Under the pieces are notes generated by a model. That model was not told where the DNA came from. It saw nothing but the letters and a program-made list of their open reading frames with translations, and searched no databases. A DNA stretch of 64,000 nucleotides. It comes from Bacilli bacterium (GTDB lineage Bacteria > Bacillota > Bacilli > RF39 > UBA660). The stretch covers positions 1 through 64,000 of the forward strand of contig JAFXSE010000003.1 of the NCBI GenBank assembly GCA_017525855.1. The letters run 5' to 3'. Positions 27,397 through 35,944 of this stretch are shown here, one piece after another. Position 1 is the first letter of the stretch; every line of letters begins with the position of its first letter. The translations under genes were made by a program, and so were the position numbers.

Positions 27397-27781
27397 AAAA
27401 AAAATAATATAAATAAAAAAAAATTCAAAAATATACTATACAATAAAAATATTTAACGTTCTAATAAAATATAAAAATTTAAAAGAAACCACTAAATAAA
27501 TCATATACTACGGGATCTTTTAACTACTCTGGATCGATTGTTATTAATTTTTCTATAATATATAATAAAGTAAGTAAAGTACCATTATAAATAAATATAT
27601 ACATAAAAAAAGATAATTATTTATAAAAAGGAAATACATGAAACATTATATAGCTTACATTAAAAAGAAAGTAAATATATAGAAAAATTACATATATAAC
27701 ACGCATACAAAAAAACTGTTAAAAAAAAAACAATTAATAATAACATAGATAAAATTAAAAAACATAAAGGAATTTAAAAAC
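27397..27781 (+). promoter_or_regulatory. Long AT-rich capsid leader with late-type motifs
   Basis: A 385-base leader without a substantial gene. It has the late motif GTTCTAATAAAA at 27458-27469 and a second weaker copy, TTCTATAATA, at 27551. A possible 14-codon leader peptide lies at 27638-27682 behind AAAAGGAAA. AAAGGAA precedes the capsid ATG. Its length suggests post-transcriptional control or RNA stability of the capsid message. Confidence 0.5.
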
Positions 27782-29353
27782 ATGTCTATATTAACTAAAA
27801 TTGAAGATAAAGATAAAGCAGTTAAAGCCCGTAGCGAAAGAGTTAATGCTGGTGTTGCTCATGCCGCTCAGGTGTTGCATGAATCTTCACTCGGTCGTCG
27901 TTGCCCTAACTTATTGAAAGGCATCGAATCAGAATCTGCAGAAGCTAAATATCAAGCTGCTACATTAGTACAATTGATGGAAAATACTGCAGAATACGTA
28001 CAAAAGATGGATGGCATTAACTTACTTACAGAAGCTGATGCATACGGTAATGCTGCTACTAATGCAGTTTCATTACTGAGTCCTGGTGTTACGACTTTGA
28101 CTCCTAAAGTTGTTGATATCGTTAATGTCTTTTATCCGATGATGTGCGGACAATACATTGCTGATATTCAAGCTTTGGATCGTCAGTCTGGTCAGATTTT
28201 CACCATTAAGACACGTTACAGTCAGAAAGCTGCTGGTGTTGAAGCTGGTGACATCGTATTTGAAGAACCGACAGATGGTACATATACTTCTGAGTATGTT
28301 GGTTATGGCAGTGTTGCTATGACTGAAGAAGGTGTTGTAGAAGCTGCTCCTTCTAGTGCTCTTCCTGCAGATGCATCTGTTAAAATTCGTGCAGGTTCAT
28401 TCATTGTTCGTGTAGCTGGTAAAGAAGTTGCTCGTGACTATGGTAATGGTGCTGCTAAAGTTGACGGTGTAAATAATGGTAAGTATGGTATTTTCGGTCG
28501 TGGTGTATCTGGTGAATTAGATGCTCAGTCTGGTGAAGCTACAGTTAAATTTGATAAAGAAATGTTTGCTGATGCTATTACTGCAAAAGCTGTTGTTTCT
28601 TTTGAAGCTGCTGTTGATACTGAAACCGATGTTGATTTGATTCGTAAGATTCAGTTCGATATTCCGAATACTCCTATTTTGGCTAAAGAACACCCATTAA
28701 TGAGTTCTTACTCTGTTGCTGCTTCTTTGGTAATGAATGCTCACTTGGCAATTGATACTGATGAATTGATTGCTAACCAAATTGCTGGTACGATTCGTTG
28801 GGAACGTGACTTGCTCTTGATTAAAGCTGTATCTGATGCTGCTGTAATTAACCCTTACTTGAACTTTGATTGTGCTGGTAACGGTGAAAACTTAACATTA
28901 CAACAAAGATATAGCGCATTTACAACTCACGTATCTGCTGCAAGAGGTATCATTCAAGAGACTGCTGGTCGTGGTACTGTTGAGTTCATTATCTGCTCTG
29001 CTAAAGAAGGTTTGACAGTTATTGAACAGATGGAAGACTTCAAAGCTGCTCCTGAATCTAAAAAACCAATTGGTCCGTATTTAGCTGGTACATTACGTGA
29101 AGGTACAATTAATGTTGTAGCTGTTCCGTATACTAAGACATTGGCTGCTGATGAAGTTATTTTCGGTTTCAAAGGCTTCCAATTAGGTGATTCTGCTATC
29201 ATCTTGGCTGAATGGATTCCGTTGTACTTCACTCCAACCTTCCAAGCTCCGAACTTGAAGAACCATAAGGGTGCATTGTCATTCTATGATTTGTTCATCA
29301 ATAAACCGGAATATTTGGTTAAAGGTTATCTGAAGAACTTCAACCAAGCTTAA
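27782..29353 (+). CDS. Major capsid protein, T4 gp23-like
   Basis: 523 residues. After a charged, helical N-terminal region of about 84 residues, the sequence L-L-T-E at 81-84 followed by A-D-A fits a prohead-protease cut, like T4 gp23. The core has the gp23-type block V-D-I-V-N-V-F-Y-P...D-I-Q-A-L...S-G-Q-I-F-T-I-K-T-R-Y at about 118-150, then E-L-I-A-N-Q-I and the C-terminal P-L-Y-F-T-P-T-F-Q region. Codon use differs from its neighbours (many GGT, GCT, CGT; higher G+C), as expected for a very highly expressed gene. It stands alone between a long leader and a terminator at 29379. Confidence 0.88.
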   Translation: MSILTKIEDKDKAVKARSERVNAGVAHAAQVLHESSLGRRCPNLLKGIESESAEAKYQAATLVQLMENTAEYVQKMDGINLLTEADAYGNAATNAVSLLSPGVTTLTPKVVDIVNVFYPMMCGQYIADIQALDRQSGQIFTIKTRYSQKAAGVEAGDIVFEEPTDGTYTSEYVGYGSVAMTEEGVVEAAPSSALPADASVKIRAGSFIVRVAGKEVARDYGNGAAKVDGVNNGKYGIFGRGVSGELDAQSGEATVKFDKEMFADAITAKAVVSFEAAVDTETDVDLIRKIQFDIPNTPILAKEHPLMSSYSVAASLVMNAHLAIDTDELIANQIAGTIRWERDLLLIKAVSDAAVINPYLNFDCAGNGENLTLQQRYSAFTTHVSAARGIIQETAGRGTVEFIICSAKEGLTVIEQMEDFKAAPESKKPIGPYLAGTLREGTINVVAVPYTKTLAADEVIFGFKGFQLGDSAIILAEWIPLYFTPTFQAPNLKNHKGALSFYDLFINKPEYLVKGYLKNFNQA

Positions 29354-29378
29354 TTTGATTTAAGTAGAAGTTATAAGG

Positions 29379-29414
29379 AACCCTTGAGAGAAATCTTGAG
29401 GGTTTCTTTTTATT
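29379..29414 (+). terminator. Capsid gene terminator
   Basis: Stem AACCCT...AGGGTT followed by TTTCTTTTTATT, 25 bases after the capsid stop. Confidence 0.78.
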
Positions 29415-29432
29415 TATTACGGGTAAAAAAAT

Positions 29433-29468
29433 AAGCTAGACCTGAAATATTCAAAAAGGATCTAGCTT
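29433..29468 (-). terminator. Terminator of an orphan minus-strand transcript
   Basis: Stem AAGCTAGA with TCTAGCTT, followed on the minus strand by TTATTTTTTT. No intact gene lies between this and the promoter at 29852, so it ends an apparently non-coding RNA. Confidence 0.65.
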
Positions 29469-29851
29469 ACACATAAATTTTTAAGAGAAAAGATTCTACA
29501 GCTTTAATAAATATACCTTACATATGTTTTTCCCGCAATAAAAGATCAACAACTTCTTTTATATTAGCATCTGTACTGTTATATTTAATAATTAAAAGCT
29601 ATAAAATATGTTATGTTGTATACTTGTTATAATTTAAATATAAATGTCGACCTTTATATCTTTAATAAATCTATATGTGCACTACAAATCTACATTATAA
29701 CTATAAGCCTTATATACTCTGCTTTGAAAAGGACTCTAAAATGAATACAAAACATAGTAAACAAATTAGACTGCACTTAAAATGCCCTTCTGAAAGGAGA
29801 AATTAAATAGTCAAACAGCTAAAAAATACTGACTCTACTTAATTTTATAAT
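29469..29851 (-). ncRNA. Orphan transcript or gene remnant
   Basis: About 380 bases bounded by a good GGTTTTAC promoter and an intrinsic terminator, without a convincing full gene. A 26-codon open stretch at 29518-29598 reads protein-like (N-I-K-E-V-V-D-L-L-L-R-E-K) but has no start or ribosome site, so this may be the 3' end of a decayed gene. It could equally be a regulatory RNA. Confidence 0.4.
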
Positions 29852-29884
29852 ATTTATATCATATTTTTTATAAAAGTAAAACCA
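29852..29884 (-). promoter_or_regulatory. GGTTTTAC-type promoter
   Basis: Minus strand AATGGTTTTAC, 17 bases, TATAAA: one of the best matches in the window, yet with no intact gene behind it. Confidence 0.7.
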
Positions 29885-29953
29885 TTTTTTGCGAGGGAGA
29901 ATGGGTCTTACGTAAGCATTCTACAAAAATTCTACTAAAATGTCTCCATAAAT

Positions 29954-30024
29954 GACCGTACAATAGCTGAATTTAATTTTTCTAAGTAAACCTATATGAA
30001 ATACAAATAGGTTGCTCTACGGTC
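29954..30024. other. Structured intergenic element
   Basis: Outer stem GACCGTA...TACGGTC encloses an inner hairpin (ACCTAT...ATAGGT). The string CTACGGTCAAAAAAA at its edge recurs on the minus strand near 51583. Strand and role unknown. Confidence 0.4.
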
Positions 30025-30027
30025 AAA

Positions 30028-30214
30028 AAAAAGACCAAATCAATTGGCTGTTTGATTCAGTCTTCTTATACCAATATTTTGCGTTTTTCACAGAGCACCT
30101 ATTAGTTTTGAATGGATAAAGCAGTTGGGATTTGAAATTGTGCTCGGCAATGAGTAAAATCCAATCTAAACTGTCATAGTTAAAAACTAAAATAGTACTT
30201 CTTGTGTTTTAAAC
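30028..30214 (-). ncRNA. Small RNA with pseudoknot fold
   Basis: About 187 nt. A -35/-10 pair (TTTAC at about 30246, TATATA at about 30222) precedes it. It ends in a strong terminator (AAGAC-x-AAATCA stem, then T8). It contains no reading frame of note. Internally CAGTT and GGATTT pair with AAATCC and AACTG (30122-30173). The loop of that stem holds GAGCAC on the minus strand, complementary to GTGCTC further downstream (30093-30098), giving an H-type pseudoknot. Size resembles 6S-class RNAs but the fold does not obviously match. Confidence 0.6.
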
Positions 30215-30217
30215 ATT

Positions 30218-30254
30218 TTAATATATAACACAAAAAATTTTATTTGTAAATACT
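30218..30254 (-). promoter_or_regulatory. Promoter of the small RNA
   Basis: Minus strand GTATTTAC, 18 bases, then TATATA; a diverged form of the GGTTTTAC class. Confidence 0.5.
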
Positions 30255-30385
30255 TTTTTTCAATTTTTTTTTAAATTATTTTTTTGTCCATTTTAAATGA
30301 TAAAGTTTGTATTAGGCCCTTAGGAATTTTGATACCCAATTTTCATAAGTGATTGATTTTATTAGAAATTTATTTTTAGACAAAA

Positions 30386-30417
30386 AAGAGACCTAAACTT
30401 TTACATCTAGGTCTCTT
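30386..30417 (-). terminator. Intrinsic terminator
   Basis: Stem AAGAGACCTA with TAGGTCTCTT, followed by T6 on the minus strand; ends the transcript of the gene at 30474. Confidence 0.78.
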
Positions 30418-30473
30418 CTCTCTTAACCACCATTGTGAAAGGAAACAACAATGATAATAAAACTTATATATTA

Positions 30474-30818
30474 TTAGAAGGAGTATCTTAAAGAAAAGAA
30501 TGTGCAGTTTTTGCCATTATATTCAAAAGATTTAGTCTTACTATAACGAACTGATACAGGAGCTTCAAGAACAACATCTTCATTTGCACCATAACCAGGA
30601 ACTACTAACTCATCACACCAAGCTTCGAGATCAGCAAATTTCATAGCATCAGCAGCTACTTCATCACAGTTATAATTTTTAGCCTTTAAAGTAACTTCAT
30701 ATGTACCTTCACCACCAGAAGCACTACCAGACTCATCACTACCTTCAAAGTAAACAGAAGCGGCAATCTTGAGATCATCAGTATCTACAATCATACCAGA
30801 AGCAACTAATTCACGCAT
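30474..30818 (-). CDS. Possible virion protein, unknown
   Basis: 114 residues, beta-rich, low in Lys, with a Gly/Ser linker (D-E-S-G-S-A-S-G-G-E-G). Base composition is more G+C-rich than most neighbours, similar to the capsid gene. The late-type variant GTTCTATAATA (30892-30902) lies upstream, and it has a private terminator. A small structural or decoration protein is possible; no family recognised. Confidence 0.55.
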   Translation of the reverse strand: MRELVASGMIVDTDDLKIAASVYFEGSDESGSASGGEGTYEVTLKAKNYNCDEVAADAMKFADLEAWCDELVVPGYGANEDVVLEAPVSVRYSKTKSFEYNGKNCTFFSLRYSF

Positions 30819-30891
30819 TGTATTATATCCTTATTTATTTAATACGCCTTACAAGAATATTTATTGTGTAAACCGGCGCTGTTAGTTTACT

Positions 30892-30902
30892 TATTATAGA
30901 AC
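30892..30902 (-). promoter_or_regulatory. Candidate late promoter GTTCTATAATA
   Basis: Minus strand GTTCTATAATA upstream of the gene at 30474; one base variant of the GTTCTAAWA motif. A CGGTTTAC string follows 25 bases later. Confidence 0.5.
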
Positions 30903-30905
30903 TGT

Positions 30906-31181
30906 TTACTCTTCATCAAAATCTAATTCTTCTAAATCTTCCTCATCATCTTCCCATGCATCATCTTTGAAACCAGATATTTCATCAAGTTCAAGATGTT
31001 CTCTATCTGGATAAATGATACATAGATTACAGTCCATACAAATGCTATCTTCACCTACTGTATTATATCCATTACCTTCTTCATCACGACTAAAGATAAC
31101 AGGGATGTCACCATGTTCTGCTTTTATATCTTCCAAGTGTAAAATAAGTTCAGATATTTTGAATGATTTTGCTTTTGCCAT
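30906..31181 (-). CDS. Small acidic phage protein
   Basis: 91 residues. The N-terminal half (I-S-E-L-I-L-H-L-E-D-I-K-A-E-H-G-D-I-P-V-I-F) follows the common phage pattern of a helix then a V/I-rich strand. The C terminus is an Asp/Glu run. A Cys pair (C-M-D-C) is in the middle. Function unknown. Last gene of the operon that starts near 33596. Confidence 0.65.
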   Translation of the reverse strand: MAKAKSFKISELILHLEDIKAEHGDIPVIFSRDEEGNGYNTVGEDSICMDCNLCIIYPDREHLELDEISGFKDDAWEDDEEDLEELDFDEE

Positions 31182-31253
31182 ATTAGATCTCCTTAAATTG
31201 TTTTATTTAGATTTGTAATAGAATTATATAGTTTTTTATTTCTACTCATATTA

Positions 31254-31586
31254 TTACTTTTTGGTATAAGTTTTAAATAGAAATGATAATTGATCTAAGT
31301 CTACTGTTTCTTTTATAATTATTTTATTCATGTCTTGTCTAGTAGTAAACCAATCAGTAATACCATAACACCATTCAACTTTAAGAGCATCTAACACTTT
31401 AGTAATAAAAATGCCAGCTTCAAATAGATCCAACTTACGAAACTTCTTAAAGATACTTCCTCTTTTTAACTCTAGCATCGTTGCAGATAGATCAGATTTT
31501 TGAGTAATCTTAATTTTAACATTAGGTATTTCTCTAAAGCATTTGACTAAGATGCATTCTTCTAGATATTGTTTAGCTGTTTTCAT
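31254..31586 (-). CDS. Hypothetical protein, L-x-x-L-x-R family (diverged)
   Basis: 110 residues. The end D-L-D-Q-L-S-F-L-F-K-T-Y is a weak version of the family C-terminal motif (Lys for Arg). The predicted order is helix, strands, helix (V-L-D-A-L-K-V-E), strands, helix, as in neighbouring paralogues. It overlaps the upstream paralogue by 14 bases. Confidence 0.6.
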   Translation of the reverse strand: MKTAKQYLEECILVKCFREIPNVKIKITQKSDLSATMLELKRGSIFKKFRKLDLFEAGIFITKVLDALKVEWCYGITDWFTTRQDMNKIIIKETVDLDQLSFLFKTYTKK

Positions 31587-31914
31587 TAGTACCTCCTTTA
31601 GTTAATCGGATTAAACCTGCAAGTTCATCTGCTGTTATATTATACAAAGTACATTTCCAATAGAAATTTGCATCATGTGGATTACCGGAAATAGTTATCT
31701 TTTCACTATAAAAGTTAGTAACACCGTATTTACGTAAAAATGACATAAATACATTTAAATGAGGTTCAGATAAATCTGTTCTTGTAATACCTCTATAGAA
31801 GTGTATTTCAATTTTTTTATCTTTTTCATATACATGTATTTCTGTATAACCAATATACAAATACTTCTCTAAAAGTCTTTGTAATATATTAGATCCAAAT
31901 CCTATATTACTCAT
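31573..31914 (-). CDS. Hypothetical protein, L-x-x-L-x-R family
   Basis: 113 residues ending I-T-A-D-E-L-A-G-L-I-R-L-T-K-G-G. N-terminal helix, beta hairpin (T-E-I-H-V-Y-E-K-D-K-K-I-E-I-H-F-Y), helix (F-M-S-F-L-R-K-Y-G), strands, final helix. Overlaps both neighbours, so it belongs to a tandem trio of paralogues. Confidence 0.65.
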   Translation of the reverse strand: MSNIGFGSNILQRLLEKYLYIGYTEIHVYEKDKKIEIHFYRGITRTDLSEPHLNVFMSFLRKYGVTNFYSEKITISGNPHDANFYWKCTLYNITADELAGLIRLTKGGTNENS

Positions 31915-32231
31915 TTTATTTCTCCTTTAATACGTAACATCCCTAGTAAGATTTCAAAATCATCTAATCTAAATGTTACTTGTTTTGTTTTCAATGACTT
32001 AGATGCAACTACACCTCGTCTTTTAAGTTCGCAACATAATGCATCAGCCCAAGGCCAACATATTTCAGCTGGACGATTTATATATGCTCTATTCCATACC
32101 TTTACTTTCATATAAATCGTTTTACTTTTACTATCATAAACATATTTACAAGTATAATCAGCAGCTGAAACTCCAATATGTTTTAGACCTTTATAATGCC
32201 AAGCTTCCATTTCTTTACTAATTATACTCAT
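31911..32231 (-). CDS. Hypothetical protein, L-x-x-L-x-R family
   Basis: 106 residues ending D-D-F-E-I-L-L-G-M-L-R-I-K-G-E-I-K, one of the clearest copies of the family motif. The second of two in-frame ATGs (32231) is chosen: AGGAG stands 8 bases before it but only 2 bases before the ATG at 32237. Confidence 0.65.
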   Translation of the reverse strand: MSIISKEMEAWHYKGLKHIGVSAADYTCKYVYDSKSKTIYMKVKVWNRAYINRPAEICWPWADALCCELKRRGVVASKSLKTKQVTFRLDDFEILLGMLRIKGEIK

Positions 32232-32246
32232 TTCCATTCTCCTTCG

Positions 32247-32507
32247 TTATACTTCATATGCTATATCAACATCACGACCATATATTTCCTGTGGTTCATG
32301 ATGTTCATTTGTTTTAACTAAGTATTCATCACATTCACGATCATTATATTTACTATCGTATTTAGCTTGTACTATATATCCTTCACCTGTTTCAGTATAA
32401 GGTCTACCTGTTAAAGGCTCTACTTCATAAGAATAGTGGACATACATTCCCACTACTAGCTTCTTATTTATACAACCTGAATCATCAAAGATATTTATTT
32501 CTTTCAT
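32247..32507 (-). CDS. Small hypothetical protein
   Basis: 86 residues, beta-rich (V-G-M-Y-V-H-Y-S-Y-E-V...G-E-G-Y-I-V-Q-A), acidic. Possibly an SH3-like barrel; function unknown. Good AGGAG-like site before the ATG. Confidence 0.6.
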   Translation of the reverse strand: MKEINIFDDSGCINKKLVVGMYVHYSYEVEPLTGRPYTETGEGYIVQAKYDSKYNDRECDEYLVKTNEHHEPQEIYGRDVDIAYEV

Positions 32508-32525
32508 ATTATTTCTCCTTATTAC

Positions 32526-32810
32526 TTAGTCTCCATTCGGCCAACGATCACAAACTTGTTTATCGGTATCATCTATATCATCATCTTCATCTAATCCAAG
32601 AAAAGATTCAACTTCATGCTTTGCACCTTCTACTGTATTAACAAACCAAGAGTCTTCATCCATTTCAAATTCACATTCATTAGACAATTCAGCTAAATGA
32701 TCTATAAAATCGTCTTTATCATACGCATTTAGAAATGTCCAAGTTTCACTCTTGCCGTCAGGTTTTGTAACCGTAACTGCATACATCATAGTCATTGATA
32801 CTTCACTCAT
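32526..32810 (-). CDS. Small acidic protein, strand-helix-strand type
   Basis: 94 residues starting M-S-E-V-S-M-T-M-M-Y-A-V-T-V-T. A beta strand, D-K-D-D-F-I-D-H-L-A-E-L helix and strand are followed by a Glu/Asp-rich tail. The start at 32810 is preferred for spacing from AGGAG over the ATG at 32816. Confidence 0.6.
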   Translation of the reverse strand: MSEVSMTMMYAVTVTKPDGKSETWTFLNAYDKDDFIDHLAELSNECEFEMDEDSWFVNTVEGAKHEVESFLGLDEDDDIDDTDKQVCDRWPNGD

Positions 32811-32822
32811 ATCCATTCTCCT

Positions 32823-33197
32823 TTAAAATGTTAATTCTACTTTAACTTGTCTTTTAATATTAACTACACCTTCTGGAGGCATTCCATACGCATCAGTTAA
32901 TTCAGAATAACAATGTTGTATTAATCTAATATGATCTAAAGTAATATGCTTATATATTTTTTGGTTCTCTGGATCATCTAAATCAACTTGAGAGTATATA
33001 CAATATCTTATATATACATCATCCATTAATTGTTTCATTTCATTACAATTGTTTTCTGCATATCTACCGACACCAGGTAATGTACAACACATGTTATATA
33101 TTCCGGATTGACGTACAGATTCATATGCCCAAAACATTTCTTTAGGTATACTTAAAGCCATTGCCATTTTTTGAAATTGTTCTTTTAATTCGCTCAT
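32823..33197 (-). CDS. Hypothetical protein
   Basis: 124 residues, helical, with clustered Cys (N-M-C-C-T-L, N-N-C-N-E-M) that could bind metal. No family recognised. It follows an attenuator-like hairpin at 33221-33258. Confidence 0.58.
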   Translation of the reverse strand: MSELKEQFQKMAMALSIPKEMFWAYESVRQSGIYNMCCTLPGVGRYAENNCNEMKQLMDDVYIRYCIYSQVDLDDPENQKIYKHITLDHIRLIQHCYSELTDAYGMPPEGVVNIKRQVKVELTF

Positions 33198-33220
33198 TAT
33201 TTATTCCTTTCATAAAAAGA

Positions 33221-33258
33221 AAAGGAAGTTATGGAAACTAACAAACATAACTTCCTTT
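33221..33258 (-). terminator. Intercistronic terminator/attenuator
   Basis: A 13-bp perfect stem (AAAGGAAGTTATG with CATAACTTCCTTT), then TTTTCTTTTT on the minus strand, immediately before the ribosome site of the gene at 32823. Probably partial termination inside the operon. Confidence 0.65.
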
Positions 33259-33294
33259 ATTGTTTTAACCAAATATTGAAAGATATTATAATAA

Positions 33295-33444
33295 TTACAT
33301 ATACTCACTCAAACGATCTTCTGGAACAATCTCTGTACAAACTGCTACCATAGTCTCTTTGTAATGAGCACAAGCAGCCCAAGCATCTTCATAATATCTA
33401 TAAGGCGTTGGAACTACACGACCATTAATAGCTACATACCACAT
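33295..33444 (-). CDS. Small hypothetical protein
   Basis: 49 residues (M-W-Y-V-A-I-N-G-R-V-V-P-T-P...A-W-A-A-C-A-H-Y...). An AGGAGG site lies 7 bases before the ATG. It sits between a tiny basic gene and the hairpin at 33221. Function unknown. Confidence 0.6.
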   Translation of the reverse strand: MWYVAINGRVVPTPYRYYEDAWAACAHYKETMVAVCTEIVPEDRLSEYM

Positions 33445-33454
33445 TTATTCCTCC

Positions 33455-33511
33455 TTATTTACGTTTAATTTTGCCACTAAGTAATTTACTAATAAATTGA
33501 GATCTTGTCAT
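33455..33511 (-). CDS. Tiny basic peptide
   Basis: 18 residues (M-T-R-S-Q-F-I-S-K-L-L-S-G-K-I-K-R-K), amphipathic and strongly basic, with AAAGGAAA before the ATG. It is the first gene after the promoter at 33564-33596. It could be a real peptide or a leader. Confidence 0.45.
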   Translation of the reverse strand: MTRSQFISKLLSGKIKRK

Positions 33512-33563
33512 TTTACATTTCCTTTACTGATTACTGAATCGCACCATTGCTCTTCATAATTAT

Positions 33564-33596
33564 ATATTGCATTACTTTTGACTAAATGTAAAACCG
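33564..33596 (-). promoter_or_regulatory. GGTTTTAC-type promoter
   Basis: Minus strand AACGGTTTTAC with AATATA about 19 bases on; drives the operon down to 30906. Confidence 0.65.
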
Positions 33597-33597
33597 T

Positions 33598-34383
33598 TTA
33601 ACTTAAATTTTCTTCATTTACATCATCTCCTTCCATAACTCTAAAATCTTTTGGAACCAAAATTGTTTCTGTAGGCCAAAAATCACGGGATCTGGCATTT
33701 CCTATTTCTGTTGGAATAGAAACAGTAATTCCTGCTTCTTCAAATCTTTTAACCAAGATTTCATTAATAGCTAATTTAAGAAAATCTACAAACTTTTCTC
33801 TATTTTTGAAGTATAAGGCACATTCTGATATATTAATTCCAAACTCATCACAAATAGGTTGGATTACAGGTCGTATTAAATGCTTAAAGATTTTTATATT
33901 ATCTCTAATTTCATTTGATTTCTTAATTAACTCTTGTTCTTTTTGAGTACGCTTATCAATAAGTTTTGCATCTTCGATTAAAAATATTGTTTGAACAGCA
34001 CATACGTAATCATCAGGTAACTCTTCAGGTTTTATTTTAGATCTGAATTCGTTATCTGTATAACCAGCATCTCTATCATAATAAATTCTATTATTATGCA
34101 GCTTTTCACGTAAATATTCAATTAAATTCCATATATCTATACTATATGTACATCCAGACTTATCCCAATGATTATAGCATTGACCTCTAAAATTATTAAA
34201 AGCCTCTATAATTTCATTTTTATTTAATGTTACTTCTGTCTTTTGAAAAATTTTATATAAACGTATTTCATCATTTTTAATGACAGGTTTAGTTTTGGTT
34301 GTATTTAGGGATGCATAATTATTAGTTAATTGAGTTTGATCGATTCTTGTAAATCTTTGTTCTTTTAATTTTCTAACATCCAT
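33598..34383 (-). CDS. Hypothetical protein
   Basis: 261 residues, charged, mixed fold. No motif recognised. N terminus M-D-V-R-K-L-K-E-Q-R-F-T-R is basic. Last gene of the operon from the promoter at 37683, ending just before the next promoter; it overlaps the upstream gene by 19 bases. Confidence 0.6.
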   Translation of the reverse strand: MDVRKLKEQRFTRIDQTQLTNNYASLNTTKTKPVIKNDEIRLYKIFQKTEVTLNKNEIIEAFNNFRGQCYNHWDKSGCTYSIDIWNLIEYLREKLHNNRIYYDRDAGYTDNEFRSKIKPEELPDDYVCAVQTIFLIEDAKLIDKRTQKEQELIKKSNEIRDNIKIFKHLIRPVIQPICDEFGINISECALYFKNREKFVDFLKLAINEILVKRFEEAGITVSIPTEIGNARSRDFWPTETILVPKDFRVMEGDDVNEENLS

Positions 34384-34610
34384 AAGTGTTCTCCTTCAAT
34401 TTGGTTATCATTTACGAGTTTATTCTTTAGCCATAGAGTTTTATTAGACAAACAAGTATTCAAAAATCTTTTATTTGATCTACACTTATCTAATAACTTA
34501 CCAGAAATAATACGAATATTTCCATCAGCATCTAGGCATTTAATGTGTTTCTTTTCATTTAACAGTGTAAAACCTAATTCTTTAAGTATTTTCATGTTTT
34601 CCTTTTTCAT
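34365..34610 (-). CDS. Small hypothetical protein
   Basis: 81 residues, basic. The pattern (L-L-N-E-K-K-H-I-K-C-L-D...I-S-G-K-L-L-D-K-C-R-S-N-K-R-F-L) could be a small DNA-binding module. AGGAGG lies 7 bases before the ATG at 34610. Confidence 0.58.
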   Translation of the reverse strand: MKKENMKILKELGFTLLNEKKHIKCLDADGNIRIISGKLLDKCRSNKRFLNTCLSNKTLWLKNKLVNDNQIEGEHLWMLEN

Positions 34611-34622
34611 CACTGTTCCTCC

Positions 34623-34925
34623 TTAAATTGTAAATCTAAACAAACAGTATAGGGATTCAAAGTAACATGTATCTACTTTATAGTGACGTATATCTTGACT
34701 ATAAGGTATTTCCCAGCTCTTTAGATGATTACAAAACTTATCTATTATGCTGTCAGTTAATGCAAAATCTTCATAAAGAGCTGAGCAACCAGACCTTAAA
34801 GTAAATTGAATATGTATTTCATCACCTATAATATCTGCACATATACCATTATATCCTAATTTTAATCTTAAGACTTCTGTTAATTGTTTTTCTGCTAGTG
34901 AAATATTACTTATCAATTTACTCAT
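34623..34925 (-). CDS. Hypothetical protein, L-x-x-L-x-R family
   Basis: 100 residues ending C-Y-F-E-S-L-Y-C-L-F-R-F-T-I. It has the family order helix (L-T-E-V-L-R-L-K-L-G), beta hairpin (I-I-G-D-E-I-H-I-Q-F-T-L), helix, strand, final helix. Confidence 0.65.
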   Translation of the reverse strand: MSKLISNISLAEKQLTEVLRLKLGYNGICADIIGDEIHIQFTLRSGCSALYEDFALTDSIIDKFCNHLKSWEIPYSQDIRHYKVDTCYFESLYCLFRFTI

Positions 34926-34934
34926 AGTGACCTC

Positions 34935-35201
34935 CTATATAATTCCACGTTCTTTTGCATCTTCATAAGGTATTGAATTTTCTTGTAATTTCCAAAAATC
35001 TTCCCAAGAAATTGTAAATACCCTATGTGTATCATCATCTAAAATGCATCTTATTTTATCACCAGTATAAGATTGTCTTACACCAAAAAGCATTCCAGGA
35101 ACAATTAATCTGTTACCCTTAGTACTCTTAAAAATAAGCTGATCTCCAGGTGATGTAACTAATACACGTCGATCATAACATTCTAAAGGTTTAAGTGCCA
35201 T
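34935..35201 (-). CDS. Small hypothetical protein
   Basis: 88 residues, beta-rich with I-R-C-I-L-D-D-D-T-H-R-V-F-T-I-S-W-E-D-F. Possibly a small barrel. AGGAG-like site present. Function unknown. Confidence 0.6.
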   Translation of the reverse strand: MALKPLECYDRRVLVTSPGDQLIFKSTKGNRLIVPGMLFGVRQSYTGDKIRCILDDDTHRVFTISWEDFWKLQENSIPYEDAKERGII

Positions 35202-35214
35202 TTTATTTCTCCTT

Positions 35215-35568
35215 TCATTTTATTCTAGACATTAAAAATGTTAAATCAAATAACTTATTTAGGTCTTCTATACTAAAGAAACATACAGAAGGTGCCATAT
35301 TATTGTTAATTTGATATTTAATATCGATGCCTGTAAATTTGATGATTCCTTTTATTAAAGTCTTTAGGCTAATATGTCGTCCGGTTTTTCCCCAAAAAGG
35401 TATCATATCTACGATTTCAAGACCTGCTTTTAAGTAATATTCATTTTCTTCTTTTATTTCGAAGATATTAATATCAAAACACAGGTTACTTTTTATTAGG
35501 TTATGTTGACAAAGTAACATACGTAATGTTTTAGCAACTAATTTTGCTTTTTCAACTTCCGGACTCAT
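35215..35568 (-). CDS. Hypothetical protein, L-x-x-L-x-R family (diverged)
   Basis: 117 residues with S-I-E-D-L-N-K-L-F-D-L-T-F-L-M-S-R-I-K at the end, a stretched form of the family motif. ATG 35568 is chosen (AGGAG 8 bases upstream) over the ATG at 35574. Confidence 0.6.
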   Translation of the reverse strand: MSPEVEKAKLVAKTLRMLLCQHNLIKSNLCFDINIFEIKEENEYYLKAGLEIVDMIPFWGKTGRHISLKTLIKGIIKFTGIDIKYQINNNMAPSVCFFSIEDLNKLFDLTFLMSRIK

Positions 35569-35580
35569 TTCCATTCTCCT

Positions 35581-35943
35581 TTAATGACTTAAGAGGTCTG
35601 ATACCCATTGTGGTTCAAATCTATCATGGACTGGAATTGGTGAACTAAAATCTCCCAATTTAGGAAATCTAGAATCACTTGTATAAATAAAGTTTCCACC
35701 AAACATTCCACCAGATGTTTTAGCTACACCATCCTTAATTACAAAAGCACGTAGTGTAAGCATGTCACCACAAATCTTATCAGCTTTGATTACAACATCT
35801 GAATCACTCATATCTTCTGGTAATTCAAAAAGATTACGTTCATTCCAGCAGGCACGTAATCTTGTTTTCTGACTTGTTATACCATTCATTGAGCAATCAG
35901 AACCGTCTGCATCACGATAAACTGTTACTAAAAAGTTTTTCAT
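35581..35943 (-). CDS. Hypothetical protein
   Basis: 120 residues, mixed alpha/beta, with three Cys. F-L-V-T-V-Y-R-D-A-D-G-S-D at the N terminus looks like a strand-turn. Function unknown. Two bases separate it from the upstream gene's end. Confidence 0.6.
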   Translation of the reverse strand: MKNFLVTVYRDADGSDCSMNGITSQKTRLRACWNERNLFELPEDMSDSDVVIKADKICGDMLTLRAFVIKDGVAKTSGGMFGGNFIYTSDSRFPKLGDFSSPIPVHDRFEPQWVSDLLSH

Positions 35944-35944
35944 A